From Catellatospora methionotrophica (lineage in GTDB: Bacteria > Actinomycetota > Actinomycetes > Mycobacteriales > Micromonosporaceae): a DNA stretch of 64,000 nucleotides. Of this stretch, positions 43,411 through 53,100 are shown piece by piece (within the stretch, counting starts at the first letter, position 1; each line of letters starts with the position of its first letter). The stretch covers positions 62,001 to 126,000 of the forward strand of contig NZ_JAAOTJ010000010.1 in assembly GCF_011297335.1 (NCBI RefSeq). The letters are read 5' to 3'. The notes under the pieces were generated by a model, which had not been told where the DNA came from, searched no databases, and was given only the letters and a program-made list of their open reading frames with translations. The position numbers were made by a program, and so were the translations under genes.

Positions 43411-43863
43411 ATGTTCGTCTTCCCCGCGCAGATCCGTGACGCGGCGATCCTGATCGCCCGGCTCGGCATCGGCTTCATCTTCCTCGCCCACGGCTGGCAG
43501 AAACTGTTCACGGTGGGGGTGGGCCCGACCGCGGCCGGCTTCCGGAAGATCGGCGTGCCGCTGCCCACCCTGTCGGCCTGGTTCGCCGCGCTGGTCGAGT
43601 CCATCGGCGGCCTGTTCATGATCATCGGCTTTCTCGTGCCGATCGTGGGCGTGCTGCTGTTCCTCGACATGCTGGGCGCATTCCTCACCGTGCACATCGG
43701 TCACGGCCTGTTCGTCGGCTCCGGCGGCTCCGAACTCGTCATCGCCCTCGGGGTCGGCAGCCTCCTGCTCGCCGCCGTCGGCGCGGGCCTCTACAGCGTC
43801 GACCACGCCATCGCCGCCAACCGTGCACCGCACCCGCCCCACGGCCCCAAGACGATCCCCTGA
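43411..43863 (+). CDS. DoxX family membrane protein
   Basis: 150 residues, four helices (AAILIARLGIGFIFLAHGWQKLF, LSAWFAALVESIGGLFMIIGFLVPIVGVLLFLDM, and so on), with the AHGWQKL and family Glu (ESIGG) blocks. Possibly involved in redox or thiol homeostasis. The ATG at 43411 has GGAGG seven bases upstream; GTG 43408 is an alternative. Confidence 0.88.
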   Translation: MFVFPAQIRDAAILIARLGIGFIFLAHGWQKLFTVGVGPTAAGFRKIGVPLPTLSAWFAALVESIGGLFMIIGFLVPIVGVLLFLDMLGAFLTVHIGHGLFVGSGGSELVIALGVGSLLLAAVGAGLYSVDHAIAANRAPHPPHGPKTIP

Positions 43864-43903
43864 CCTCCGGTCCACGACGTCCGGCCGACCCGGCAGCCCA
43901 GGA

Positions 43904-43968
43904 TCGCGACGATCTTGCGGGCAGCCGGGTCGTACGTGTCGGCCCCGCCGCTGACGCGAGATCGTCGG
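43904..43968. terminator. Imperfect inverted repeat between DoxX and rnhA
   Basis: CGACGATCTTGCG near 43907 pairs with CGCGAGATCGTCG near 43956 at 12 of 13 positions with a loop of about 37 bases. A weak terminator candidate for the DoxX gene. Confidence 0.4.
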
Positions 43969-43993
43969 AGGTCGAGGCTGGTACGGTGCCGGG

Positions 43994-44458
43994 GTGGCTG
44001 AGGGTGACGGGCGGGTTGTGGTGGTTTATACCGACGGGGCTTGTTCCGGCAATCCCGGACCCGGCGGGTGGGGCGCCCTGCTGCGGTACGGCGGCCACGA
44101 GCGGGAGATGTGCGGTGGCGATCCGGGCCCGACGACCAACAACCGGATGGAGCTGACCGCCGCGATCTCGGCGCTGGAGGCGCTGACCCGCCCGGTCACG
44201 GTGGAACTGCACACCGACAGCACCTACGTGCGCGACGGGATCACCAAGTGGATGCACGGGTGGCGGCGCAACGGATGGCTCACCTCCGAGCGCAAGCCCG
44301 TGAAGAACGCCGACCTGTGGCAGCGGCTGGCCGAGGCCGTGGCGCGGCACACCGTGGAATGGCACTGGGTGCGCGGGCACGCCGGAGACCCCGGCAACGA
44401 GCGCGCCGACGCCCTGGCCAACAAGGGCATGACGCAGGCGCGCTCGGTGGCTCGCTGA
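43994..44458 (+). CDS. rnhA: Ribonuclease HI
   Basis: 154 residues, full length. [19 protein letters not shown] carries the first Asp; [16 protein letters not shown] the Glu; [12 protein letters not shown] the second Asp; and [17 protein letters not shown] the His and last Asp. It removes RNA from RNA-DNA hybrids. The GTG 43994 follows TACGGT by six bases, so it is likely leaderless. Confidence 0.95.
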   Translation: MAEGDGRVVVVYTDGACSGNPGPGGWGALLRYGGHEREMCGGDPGPTTNNRMELTAAISALEALTRPVTVELHTDSTYVRDGITKWMHGWRRNGWLTSERKPVKNADLWQRLAEAVARHTVEWHWVRGHAGDPGNERADALANKGMTQARSVAR

Positions 44459-44464
44459 GCCGTC

Positions 44465-45064
44465 TCAGACCACCAGGCTCGCGTATCCGGGGTAGTTCAC
44501 CACGAAGCCGTCCTTGTCGACGGTCAGCTCGGCGGTGAAGCTGCCCGAGGAGTAGCGGATGGTGTCCGCGTCGATCACCGTGTACGTCTGCTCGACTGGG
44601 ATGACCTGCAGCGACGGCACCCTGATCCAGGCGATCGGCACGGTGTGCGTGGTGCCGGGCTCCGCCCCGAGCAGCCCCAGCCGCCGGATCGGCAGCGTGT
44701 TGGTCAGCGCGGTCGCCTCCAGATCGACGTCGAGTATCCCGGCCAGCCGGCCGGGGTCGACGATGCCGGGCAGCTGCACCGAGCCGAACCTGCCCTGCTC
44801 GCTCGTGGTGACGCGCCACGAGCTGCCGGACCGTTCCAGCCGGACTTCCCGCTCCCAGCCGGCGCCCTCGGACTCGACGGTCATGGTGTCGGTGGCGAAA
44901 CCGTCCACCGTGGTCAGTTTGTAGCGGCAGGCGTGCGCCACCGGCTCGGCGGCGACCACCTGGCCGTGGGCGATCAGCTTCTCGGGGCGCAGGTCGACGA
45001 GGGAGAGGTCGGTGCCGACCTCGACCATCCGGTCCCACAGCAGGGCGCGCGGCAACGGGCTCAT
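44465..45064 (-). CDS. Putative glycolipid-binding domain protein
   Basis: 199 residues. YKLTTVDGFATDTMTVESEGAGWEREVRLERSGSSWRV fits the glycolipid-binding family (PF06475 type), a beta-barrel fold also found in a mycobacterial effector. No signal peptide. ATG 45064 comes six bases after TAACCT on the minus strand, a leaderless pattern. Convergent with rnhA. Confidence 0.78.
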   Translation of the reverse strand: MSPLPRALLWDRMVEVGTDLSLVDLRPEKLIAHGQVVAAEPVAHACRYKLTTVDGFATDTMTVESEGAGWEREVRLERSGSSWRVTTSEQGRFGSVQLPGIVDPGRLAGILDVDLEATALTNTLPIRRLGLLGAEPGTTHTVPIAWIRVPSLQVIPVEQTYTVIDADTIRYSSGSFTAELTVDKDGFVVNYPGYASLVV

Positions 45065-45250
45065 GCCCTGAGGTTAGTGACGCCGCGCCGTCCGTGGGGC
45101 GGATTCCCCCGACGTGTTCCACGGGGCGACGCCGGACGCGCGGCCGCGAAAACCTTGGTGCGCGCCACCCGGCCGCCGGTAGGCTGCGTCAACTGGAGAT
45201 CATTTCGCGCGGTCCGGTGGCCCGGCCCGCGCCGGGCAGGGGGCGACACG

Positions 45251-45742
45251 ATGGGGCAGGCGCTGGCGGTCGGCGACCGGGTCGAGGTGGTCCTGCTCAA
45301 GGAGGACCGCGAGAAGATCCGCTACACCGCCGACGTGCTCGCCGACGACGGCACGCACCTGGTCGTCCGGGCGCCGTGGGCGGGTGACGCGGCCCGCGAC
45401 TTCGGCTTCGTACGCTTCGAGCAGGGCGACGTGTTCACCGAGCATTTCTGGCGCGACCGCTGGTATGCCGTCAAGGAGGTGCGCGACGTCACCGGCGTAC
45501 GCAAGGGCTGGTACTGCGACGTGACCCGGCCCGCCTCGCTGCACGGCGGCGTGCTCCGGGTCACCGACCTCGACCTGGACCTGTGGGTGCCCGACGGCGA
45601 CGATCCGCCGCTGCGCCTGGACGAGGACGAGTTCCTCGCCAGCGGTCTGACCGAACGCGACCCCGAAGCCGCGGCGCAGGCCTGGCGGGCCCTGGACGAA
45701 CTCGCTGACCTGGCCGCCACGCGCTTCGCTGACCTGGGCTGA
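45251..45742 (+). CDS. DUF402 family protein
   Basis: 163 residues. GFVRFEQGDVFTEHFWRDRWYAVKEVRD and GWYCDVTRPASL with the acidic LDLWVPDGDDPPLRLDEDEF match DUF402, whose structure-known members act as nucleoside phosphatases or RNase inhibitors. ATG 45251 is chosen; earlier in-frame sequence is in the neighbour's shadow. Confidence 0.85.
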   Translation: MGQALAVGDRVEVVLLKEDREKIRYTADVLADDGTHLVVRAPWAGDAARDFGFVRFEQGDVFTEHFWRDRWYAVKEVRDVTGVRKGWYCDVTRPASLHGGVLRVTDLDLDLWVPDGDDPPLRLDEDEFLASGLTERDPEAAAQAWRALDELADLAATRFADLG

Positions 45743-45817
45743 CACCCGACCGGAGGACTCGCCGAAATTCTCCGGCGGGGCCGGGAACCGAACCGGATCC
45801 GGGACGGTCACAGGGGC

Positions 45818-46687
45818 ATGAAGGCTACGACTCTAGGACTGCGGGTGGCGCTCGCGTCGCTCGTGCTGCTGGCCGCCGGGTGCGGGCGTGCGACAGACGC
45901 CGCCGACGGCGACGGCGGCGGTTACTCGTTCCCCGGTGGCGACACGGTCGCGTTGCGCGTGGACCACGTCGGCGGCTTCGTGCCCGCGACGGTCAACCTC
46001 ACCCGGTTGCCCGCGGTCAGCGTCTACGCGGACGGCCGCGTCATCACCCAGGGCCCCACCACGATGGAGTACCCGGGCCGGGCGCTGCCCAACGTCCAGG
46101 TGCGCCGAATCTCCAGCGGCGACGTGCAGGCGCTGGTCGCCAAGGCCGTCGAAGCGGGCGTCGGACAGCCGACCGACCTGGGCACCCCCGGCGTGACCGA
46201 CCTGCCCAACACCCGGATCGTCGTCACCACCGCCGACGGCGTGAAGAAGACCGAGGCGTACGCGCTGCTCGACGACATGACCAACGCCGGGCTGACCCCG
46301 GCCCAGGAGCAGGCGCGGCGCAAGCTGCTCGACCTGATCAAGTCGCTGACCGACCTGGAGACCACGCTCGGCGCGGGCAAGGTCGGCCCGGTCGAGGAGT
46401 ACACCCCGGCCAAGGTCGCGGCCGTCGCCGCCGAGTGGCAGGACCCCGGTGCCGGGGTCGACGCCGGTCCCGCCGTCGCGTGGCCGGGTCCGGCGCTGCC
46501 GGGCGCGTCGCTGGGCGAGGGCCTGAGCCTGGGCTGCGTGGTCGCCGACAAGGACGCCCCCGCGGTGCTCGCCGCGGCGGCCAAGGCCACCGCGATCACC
46601 AAGTGGACCTCGGGCGGCAAGAACTGGACCGTCACCCTGCGCCCGCTGCTGCCCGACGAGACCGGCTGCGAGTCCCTCGGCAAGTGA
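45818..46687 (+). CDS. Secreted lipoprotein, function unknown
   Basis: 289 residues. Lipoprotein signal with lipobox LLAAGC near residue 22. The mature part is rich in Val, Ala, Asp and has a YSFPGGDTVALRVDHVGG beginning and a late TSGGKNWTVTLRPLLPDETGC. Probably anchored outside the membrane. No named domain. Confidence 0.75.
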   Translation: MKATTLGLRVALASLVLLAAGCGRATDAADGDGGGYSFPGGDTVALRVDHVGGFVPATVNLTRLPAVSVYADGRVITQGPTTMEYPGRALPNVQVRRISSGDVQALVAKAVEAGVGQPTDLGTPGVTDLPNTRIVVTTADGVKKTEAYALLDDMTNAGLTPAQEQARRKLLDLIKSLTDLETTLGAGKVGPVEEYTPAKVAAVAAEWQDPGAGVDAGPAVAWPGPALPGASLGEGLSLGCVVADKDAPAVLAAAAKATAITKWTSGGKNWTVTLRPLLPDETGCESLGK

Positions 46688-46710
46688 CCGAGTCCCCCGC
46701 GGCCCTCTGA

Positions 46711-46754
46711 CGAAGCTCCGTCCACGCTGCCTCCCCGGCGCGGACGGAGCTTCG
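46711..46754. terminator. Hairpin after the lipoprotein gene
   Basis: Perfect 13-bp stem (46711-46723 with 46742-46754), starting 23 bases past the lipoprotein stop. Confidence 0.7.
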
Positions 46755-46800
46755 CCCATTCCACCCGCCTGGCCCGGGCCGGCTCAACTCAACTCCCGCC

Positions 46801-46872
46801 TCGCATAGACATTGGCCTATCTGGATGAGATTTTGTAGATCAAACTCATCCAGATAGGCCAACGTCTATGTA
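46801..46872. repeat. 72-base palindromic element, copy 2
   Basis: Arms 46806-46829 and 46845-46868 pair at 23 of 24 positions around a 15-base loop ending GTAGATCAAA. Outer arm, loop end and flanks match copy 1 at 30371-30442; inner arm bases differ but keep pairing, so the structure is conserved rather than the sequence. Confidence 0.75.
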
Positions 46873-46880
46873 AATCGGGG

Positions 46881-46911
46881 CGCGGCGCGGCGCGGCGCGG
46901 CGCGGGCGCGG
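46881..46911. repeat. CGCGG pentamer repeat
   Basis: Five head-to-tail CGCGG units directly after the palindromic element, before the convergent APC permease gene. Low-complexity non-coding DNA. Confidence 0.6.
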
Positions 46912-46927
46912 TGGGGGAGCGGTCGGG

Positions 46928-48214
46928 TTACGGGGTGCGGTGGCGGCGGTGGTAGAGGAGGGCGGCGGCGGTGAGGGCCAGGGGCCAGAGGAGGTACCAG
47001 CCGGTGGCGGCCAGCAGGCCGACGACCGCGACGAGGGCGACCAGCGCGTGTTTGCGGGCGGTCGAGCCGCGCGGGAGCAGGCGCAGGGCCGAGGCGGCGC
47101 CCAGGGCGTACACCGCGACGAAGGCCCCCGTGGCCAGCAGCACCAGCGGTTGGGCCCCGGTGCCGGTCAGCGCGACCACGGCCATCGCCACCGCGGACAG
47201 GCCCGACGTCACGGCGAGGCTGCGCCGCGGCACGTCACCGGCGCTCGCGCCGCGAGCCAGCCAGGCGGGCAGCGCGCCGTCGCGGCCCAGCGCCGCGCCG
47301 AGCTTGGCGGCGCTGCCGTAGTAGGCGTTCATCGTGCCGAAGGTCAGCAGCAGCGCGGCGGCCGCGGCCAGCGCGCTCGCCGGGCCGCCGAGCCCGATGG
47401 CGAGCAGCCGGGCCAGCGGCGCGTCAGCGGTGGCGTCGGGGCCGAGCACCAGGATGCCCGCACCGGCCACGGCCAGGTACAGCACTCCGACGACGGCGAC
47501 CGCGATGGCGGCGGCGCGGGGCAGGTCCCGCTCGGGCCGCCGGAAGTCCGCGGCCAGGTGCGTGATCGCCTCCCAGCCCGCGAAGCTCCACACCAGCAGC
47601 GCGGCGGCGGGTGCGACGGCGAGCCAGCCGTGCGGGGCGAACGGGCGCAGATGGGCGGTGTCGCCGTGCGGGGCGGCGCTGATCACCGCGGTGAGCAGCA
47701 GCGCGACCAGCAGTACGGCGAGCACGAGCTGGACCCGGCCGGAGACGGTGACGCCGAACAGGTTGGTGACGGTGACCGCGAGCATGAGTGCCGCCGCGGT
47801 GAGCAGCACGGTGCGCTGCCCGCCGCCGAGCGCGGCCTCGACGTACGCCCCGGCGAACATGGCGGCGGCGGGGGCTCCGGCGGGCACCGCGAAGTAGAAG
47901 CACCAGCCGATCGCTCCGGCGGCCCGGGGCCCGAAGGCGAGCCGGACGTACGTCGACACCCCGCCCGCGTCGGGGTGTCGTGCGCCGAGCGCGGCGAAGG
48001 TCATGGCCAGCGGGATGGACAGCAGCACCAGGCCCAGCCAGGCGATCAGCGAGGCCGGTCCGGCGGCCTGGGCGGCCAGCGCGGGCAGCGCGATGACGCC
48101 TGTGCCGAGCACCGCCCCGACGTACAGCGCCGCGCCCTGGGCGGTGGTGAGCCGCCCGGCGGGCGCGGGTCCGGCCGCGGTGGTGGACTGCGGCTGGTGG
48201 AGGGTCTCGGTCAT
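46928..48214 (-). CDS. APC family amino acid permease
   Basis: 428 residues with about twelve helices. LYVGAVLGTGVIALPALAA is the helix-1 Gly-rich signature, and SFAGWEAITHLAADFRRPERDLPRA marks helix 6 and its loop. It would import an amino acid or amine. ATG 48214 (MTETLHQP) is preferred over an upstream 48247 start. Divergent from the GlxA-type regulator, which may control it. Confidence 0.88.
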   Translation of the reverse strand: MTETLHQPQSTTAAGPAPAGRLTTAQGAALYVGAVLGTGVIALPALAAQAAGPASLIAWLGLVLLSIPLAMTFAALGARHPDAGGVSTYVRLAFGPRAAGAIGWCFYFAVPAGAPAAAMFAGAYVEAALGGGQRTVLLTAAALMLAVTVTNLFGVTVSGRVQLVLAVLLVALLLTAVISAAPHGDTAHLRPFAPHGWLAVAPAAALLVWSFAGWEAITHLAADFRRPERDLPRAAAIAVAVVGVLYLAVAGAGILVLGPDATADAPLARLLAIGLGGPASALAAAAALLLTFGTMNAYYGSAAKLGAALGRDGALPAWLARGASAGDVPRRSLAVTSGLSAVAMAVVALTGTGAQPLVLLATGAFVAVYALGAASALRLLPRGSTARKHALVALVAVVGLLAATGWYLLWPLALTAAALLYHRRHRTP

Positions 48215-48284
48215 GGGTAGAGCGTGTTCCGTTCGGGGTGAGCACAACAGTGGCAGGAATGCCGCCCTGCGCTAGGATTCTGCC

Positions 48285-49259
48285 ATGAAGCGGCATGTGG
48301 TCGCCCTGGCGCTGACCGACGACATCCCCGTGTTCGAGCTGGCGGTGCCGTGCGAGGTGTTCGGCATCGACCGCTCCGACCTGGTGGATCCCTGGTACGA
48401 GCTGCGCCTGTGCGCCGCCGAGCCCGGCCCGCTGGCGGTGCGCGGCGGCCTGACCGTGCAGCCGCCGTACGGGATGGAGGGGCTGGACGACGCCGACACG
48501 GTGATCGTCCCCGCCTGCAACCGGATGGTGCAGTGCGGGCCCCCGCCGGCCGTCGTCGACGCGGTGCGCCGGGCCCACGCCCGGGGCGCACGCATCGCCT
48601 CCATCTGCAGCGGTGCGTACGTGCTGGCCGCGGCGGGGCTGCTCGACGGGCGGCGGGCGACCACGCACTGGATGAACATGGTCGACTTCGCCAGCCGCTT
48701 CCCGGAGGTGAAGGTCGACCAGGAGGTGCTCTACGTCGACGAGGGCGACGTGCTCACCTCGGCGGGCACCGGCTCGGCCATCGACCTGTGCCTGCACCTG
48801 GTCCGCGGCGACTTCGGGGCGGCGGTCGCCAACGAGGTCGCCCGGCGCATGGTGGTGCCGCCGCACCGTGAGGGCGGGCAGGCGCAGTTCGCCCACCCGC
48901 TGGCGCGCGGCGAGGCCCGCTCGGAGATCGCGCCGGTGCTGGACTGGGCCCGTGACCGCCTCGACCAGCCGCTGACCGTGGCCGACCTGGCCCGCCAGGC
49001 ACACCTGAGCCCCCGTACGTTCGCCCGCCGGTTCCGCGACAATCTCGGCGTGAGCCCGCTGCAGTGGATCCTGGAGCAGCGCATCCGCCGGGCACAGGAG
49101 CTGCTGGAGACCACCGACGAGCCGGTCGAGCGGATCGCGTGGCGCACCGGGTTCGGCACGGCGGTCAACATGCGCCAGCACTTCCGCCGCTTCACCTCGA
49201 TCTCCCCGCAGACCTACCGGCAGATCTTCCGGCGTCGGGCGACGGAGAATAACAGTTAG
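48285..49259 (+). CDS. GlxA-type AraC family regulator with DJ-1/PfpI domain
   Basis: 324 residues. The N-terminal DJ-1/PfpI domain (VALALTDDIPVFELAVPCEVFG, ASICSGAYVLAAAGLLDGRRATTHW) is followed by two AraC helix-turn-helix motifs (LTVADLARQAHLSPRTFARRF and PVERIAWRTGFGTAVNMRQHF). A regulator of amino-acid or amine catabolism in relatives. The ATG is six bases after TAGGAT. Divergent from the APC permease. Confidence 0.92.
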   Translation: MKRHVVALALTDDIPVFELAVPCEVFGIDRSDLVDPWYELRLCAAEPGPLAVRGGLTVQPPYGMEGLDDADTVIVPACNRMVQCGPPPAVVDAVRRAHARGARIASICSGAYVLAAAGLLDGRRATTHWMNMVDFASRFPEVKVDQEVLYVDEGDVLTSAGTGSAIDLCLHLVRGDFGAAVANEVARRMVVPPHREGGQAQFAHPLARGEARSEIAPVLDWARDRLDQPLTVADLARQAHLSPRTFARRFRDNLGVSPLQWILEQRIRRAQELLETTDEPVERIAWRTGFGTAVNMRQHFRRFTSISPQTYRQIFRRRATENNS

Positions 49260-49313
49260 GAAACTTTAGGGAAGGACCCCACGGTATCGGGTGCCCACCG
49301 GATCGAGGCGGGT

Positions 49314-50060
49314 ATGAGGACAACGTGGAGGACGGCCGCGCTGGTGGCGCTGGCCACGATGGTGATCGGCACCAGCGCCTGCGGTGAGGGGCGGCCTGCT
49401 TCGCCGCTCGACCCGGCCGCGGCCGCGCGCCAGCGGGTGATCGACGACGCCGACGCGCCCTGCGTCAGCGACCGCGGCCAGCTCGTCGCGATCGAGAACG
49501 CCAAGCACGATCTGACCGCCGCGTGGCAGACCGGCCAGGGCGACACCGGCGTGGTGCTGCTGCACCAGGCCGACGCCGGACTGTGCCAGTGGTCGACCTT
49601 CGCGGCCCTGGTGACCGGCAAGGGCCACCGCGCCCTGTCGGTGGACGTCGACTCCCGTGACGCGGTCGAGTTCGCACAGGCGGCGGTGGCGCACCTGCGC
49701 GCAGCCGGGGCCAAGCGGGTCTTCGTCGTCGGGGCGTCACGCGGCGGCACCATCGCCCTGGCCGCCTCGGCGGGGCTGACTCCGCCCGTGGACGGCGTGG
49801 TCAGCCTGTCTGCGCCGACCGTGTACGACGCCGACGCCCGCGCCGCCGTGGCCACGCTGGCGGTGCCGGTCATCATCGCGGCCGGGGCGAACGAGGCGCG
49901 CTTCGCCGACGCCGCCCGCGAACTGCACGGGCTGTCGGTCTCGGCGCACAAGAAGCTGGTGCTGCCCGCGTCCCACTACCACGGCGTCGGACTGCTCGAC
50001 GACGCGATGAACGCGCTGCTGCTGGCGTTCCTGGCCGACCCGGTCGCCGCCACCGCGTAG
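49314..50060 (+). CDS. Lipoprotein alpha/beta hydrolase-like protein
   Basis: 248 residues. Lipobox near residue 23 (IGTSAC). TGVVLLHQADAGLCQWSTF and VVGASRGGTIALAAS form the oxyanion and nucleophile-elbow blocks; the late histidine may be in LPASHYHGVGLLDD. Probably an extracytoplasmic hydrolase. Substrate unknown. Confidence 0.8.
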   Translation: MRTTWRTAALVALATMVIGTSACGEGRPASPLDPAAAARQRVIDDADAPCVSDRGQLVAIENAKHDLTAAWQTGQGDTGVVLLHQADAGLCQWSTFAALVTGKGHRALSVDVDSRDAVEFAQAAVAHLRAAGAKRVFVVGASRGGTIALAASAGLTPPVDGVVSLSAPTVYDADARAAVATLAVPVIIAAGANEARFADAARELHGLSVSAHKKLVLPASHYHGVGLLDDAMNALLLAFLADPVAATA

Positions 50061-50198
50061 CGGTGCGGGCGGCCACCGGGTCGGATCGGCGGACCTACCG
50101 GTCGCCGCCGCCCCGGGCCGATCGCGGGAGCGGCGGGGCGGGTGGCCCCGTGCCGGCAGCTCTCGGGAGGATCGCGGTCGGCACGGGGCGATGGCGGC

Positions 50199-53100
50199 TC
50201 AGCCGACGCCCGCCCAGTCGGGATCGCCCCAGCCGGTGACCCAGTCCACGGTCGAGTCCCTGGTGCCCGAGCTGTTGGAGAAGCTGATATTGATCTTGCC
50301 GTTCTGCCCCTCGTGATACCAGGCGACGTCGGCCCTTCCGTCGCCGTTGAAGTCGCCCACACCGGCCCAGTCGGGAGTGCTGTAGCCCGACATGTACCCC
50401 ACGGCGTAAGCCGGCCCCGTGCCGGCCGGGTTGGTCATGATCACGCCGAGCACGCCGCCGTTCCACGAGTGGTACCAGAAGATGTCGGCCTTACCGTCGC
50501 CGTTGGTGTCACCGACTCCGGCCCACTGGGGCTTGCCGTAGCCGGTGACCCAGTCCGCGGCCGACTGCCTGCCGCCGGAGCTGTTGGAGAAGTTGACATG
50601 GATCTTGCCGTTCTGCCACTCGTGGTACCAGGCGATGTCGTCGTTGCCGTCGCCGTTGAAGTCGCCGACCCCGGCCCAGTCCGGCGTGCCGTAGCCCGAC
50701 ACGTACGTCGTCGCCCCCAACGGGCCGGTCGCCGCCGCGTTGGTGATGAGCATGCCCACCATGCCGTAGCGCGTTTCGTACCAGGCGATGTCGGCCTTGC
50801 CGTCGCCGTTGAAGTCGCCCGTTGAAGCCCAGTCGGGCTTGCCCATGCCGCTGATCCAGTCCACGATCGTGGACGTGCCGGTGGTGTTGGAGAACGCGAC
50901 CTTGACCTTGCCGCCGTCCTGCTCGTCGTACCAGGCGACGTCGGTCCGTCCGTCGCCGTTGAAGTCGCCCGCGCCCGCCCATTCGGGAGCGGCGAGCCCG
51001 GTGGCGAAGGTGCGCGTCGCGCCGGGGGGACCGGCCGCGCGGGTGGGGAGCAGGTCGATGGTGCCGCCGTTCTTCGACGCGTCGTACCAGGCGATGTCGG
51101 CCGTGCCGTCGCCCGTGAAACTGGGCTGCCGCAGGGGGCGCAGGTAGAAGTGCTGGTCGGCTGAGCCGTTGCAGGTCCATTGGATGGCCGGGGTGCCGGG
51201 TGCCATGCTGGTACCGGCGATGCCGATACATTTGCCGGTATTGTTCGATTTCAGCTCGATGACGATGTCGCCGGCCTGCGGGACACCCGGCACGCTGGTG
51301 AAGCCCGAGTGGTAGGTCAGCGACCACGATTCGCTGCCCAGCCCCGAGGGGTTGCAGGTGCTGCTGACGATCGGGCGTCCGTCGTCGCCGAGGCCCCCGG
51401 AGACGTTGACGCACTTGCCTGAGTCGTGCATGGGCCGCAGCCTGGCGTAGGCCGCTCCGCGCTCGTCGATGGTGTACTGCTGGCTGGGCTGAAAGGCCGA
51501 GCAGGGCTGCTGTGAGGTGCCGGAGTGTTCGACCGTGCTGCCGCCGGTGACCGACAGGCACATTCCCGAGTGCTTGGCGACGAGCTGGTAGCGGGTGGTG
51601 GCGTCGCGTTTGACCGAGCCGGTGCCGGCCGGGCCGAGTGCTCCCTGCCATTTGAGGGTGCGGGTCTGGAACGTGGTGCCGGCGGCGGAGTCGCCGGTGG
51701 CGGTGAACATCCACACCCGCTGCTGGTGCGGGCCGCAGCAGCCGTACTCGTAGATCAGGTCCTCCTTGCCGTCGCCGGTGAGGTCGACCATCGACAGCAG
51801 CGCGGCTGACGGGAGCACGCACCAGAACTGGGTGCCCGAGGAGGCGAAGTGCTGCTGGTGCGGCTCGAACACGTACGTGTCGTTCGGCGCCTGCGGCGGG
51901 CTGAAGACGTACTTCGGGGTGAAGGTGTGCAGAGCCAGGTTGCAACCGCCGATGTCGTAGGTGGCGACGATGCCGTCCAGGCCGTACGCGCCGGGGGCGT
52001 AGGAGCCGACGGTGTACCTGGCGTTGCCCGAGCACCATCCGCCGGTGTTGATGGAGTCCCAGACCACGTGTGCTGCCGCGAAGGTGGTCAGTCCTTGGCT
52101 CTCATGCAGGTACATGCCGGTGCGGCAGCCGCCGTGGTCGTAGACCTCCATGATGTCGGCGCCGGGGTTCTTGTCGAACCGACCCATCAGCAGGGTGACG
52201 TTGGCCAGGTTCGACTGGACGTCGGCGGCGAGCCAGTTGGCGGGGTCGGCGAAGAGGACCTCGTCGTTGTTGGGGTTGGTGTCGCCGTGGGCGTCGACCG
52301 AGGCGAGCATGGTTTTGAGCATCCAGCGGGTGCTGTCGATGGCCTGGCCGAAGACGAGGTCGTCCTTGCCGTCGGCGTTGACGTCGCCGGCGACGGGTTT
52401 GATCGACGTCAGGGCGTAGGGCAGGGTTTTGACCTGGGTGTCGGCGAGCATGTCGCCGGTCGGGATGTTGCCGGTCGAGCGCAGCAGCGACACCGTGGTG
52501 CTGCTCGGGCCCACGTTCTTGAACGCGGCGAAGTCGAGTTTGCCGTCGCCGTTGAAGTCGCCGCGCACGACCTTGGTGTCGGCGTCGGTGTAGGAGTTGG
52601 TGGTCATCAGCGACATCGGCTCCAGCAGGCTGCCGTCTGCCCTGCCTGAGTACTGGTAGAACATGGCTTTGCCGTTGCCCAGGTCACGGAACCCGGACAG
52701 GTCCGCGGTCGCGTCGCCGTTGACGTCGTCCTTGCTGCGCGGCTGCGCCAGGAGTTGCCCGTTGCCGTCGACCATGCCGGTGGTGTCGAAGAACACCTGC
52801 ATGCTGGCCAGCTTGGAACTGGCGATACTGCCGTTGGCCGCGAACGCCCGCACATACAGCATCGAGTCGCCCGCCGGGACGTTGCCGCCGTCGACCTCCC
52901 ACGGGGTCACCATCACCGTGGCCGACCCGTCAGGCCCGGCAGGCACACTCACACTGCTGTCACCGACCCGGTCGGGGCTGAAGCCGTAGCTGTAACGCAG
53001 CACCTCCCCGCCGTCACCGGCACCGGGCCGCAACATCACCGGGGTGCTACGCCCGAAGTTCAGCACCGGCCACAACTCGCCGTCACCGTTCGCGTCGACC

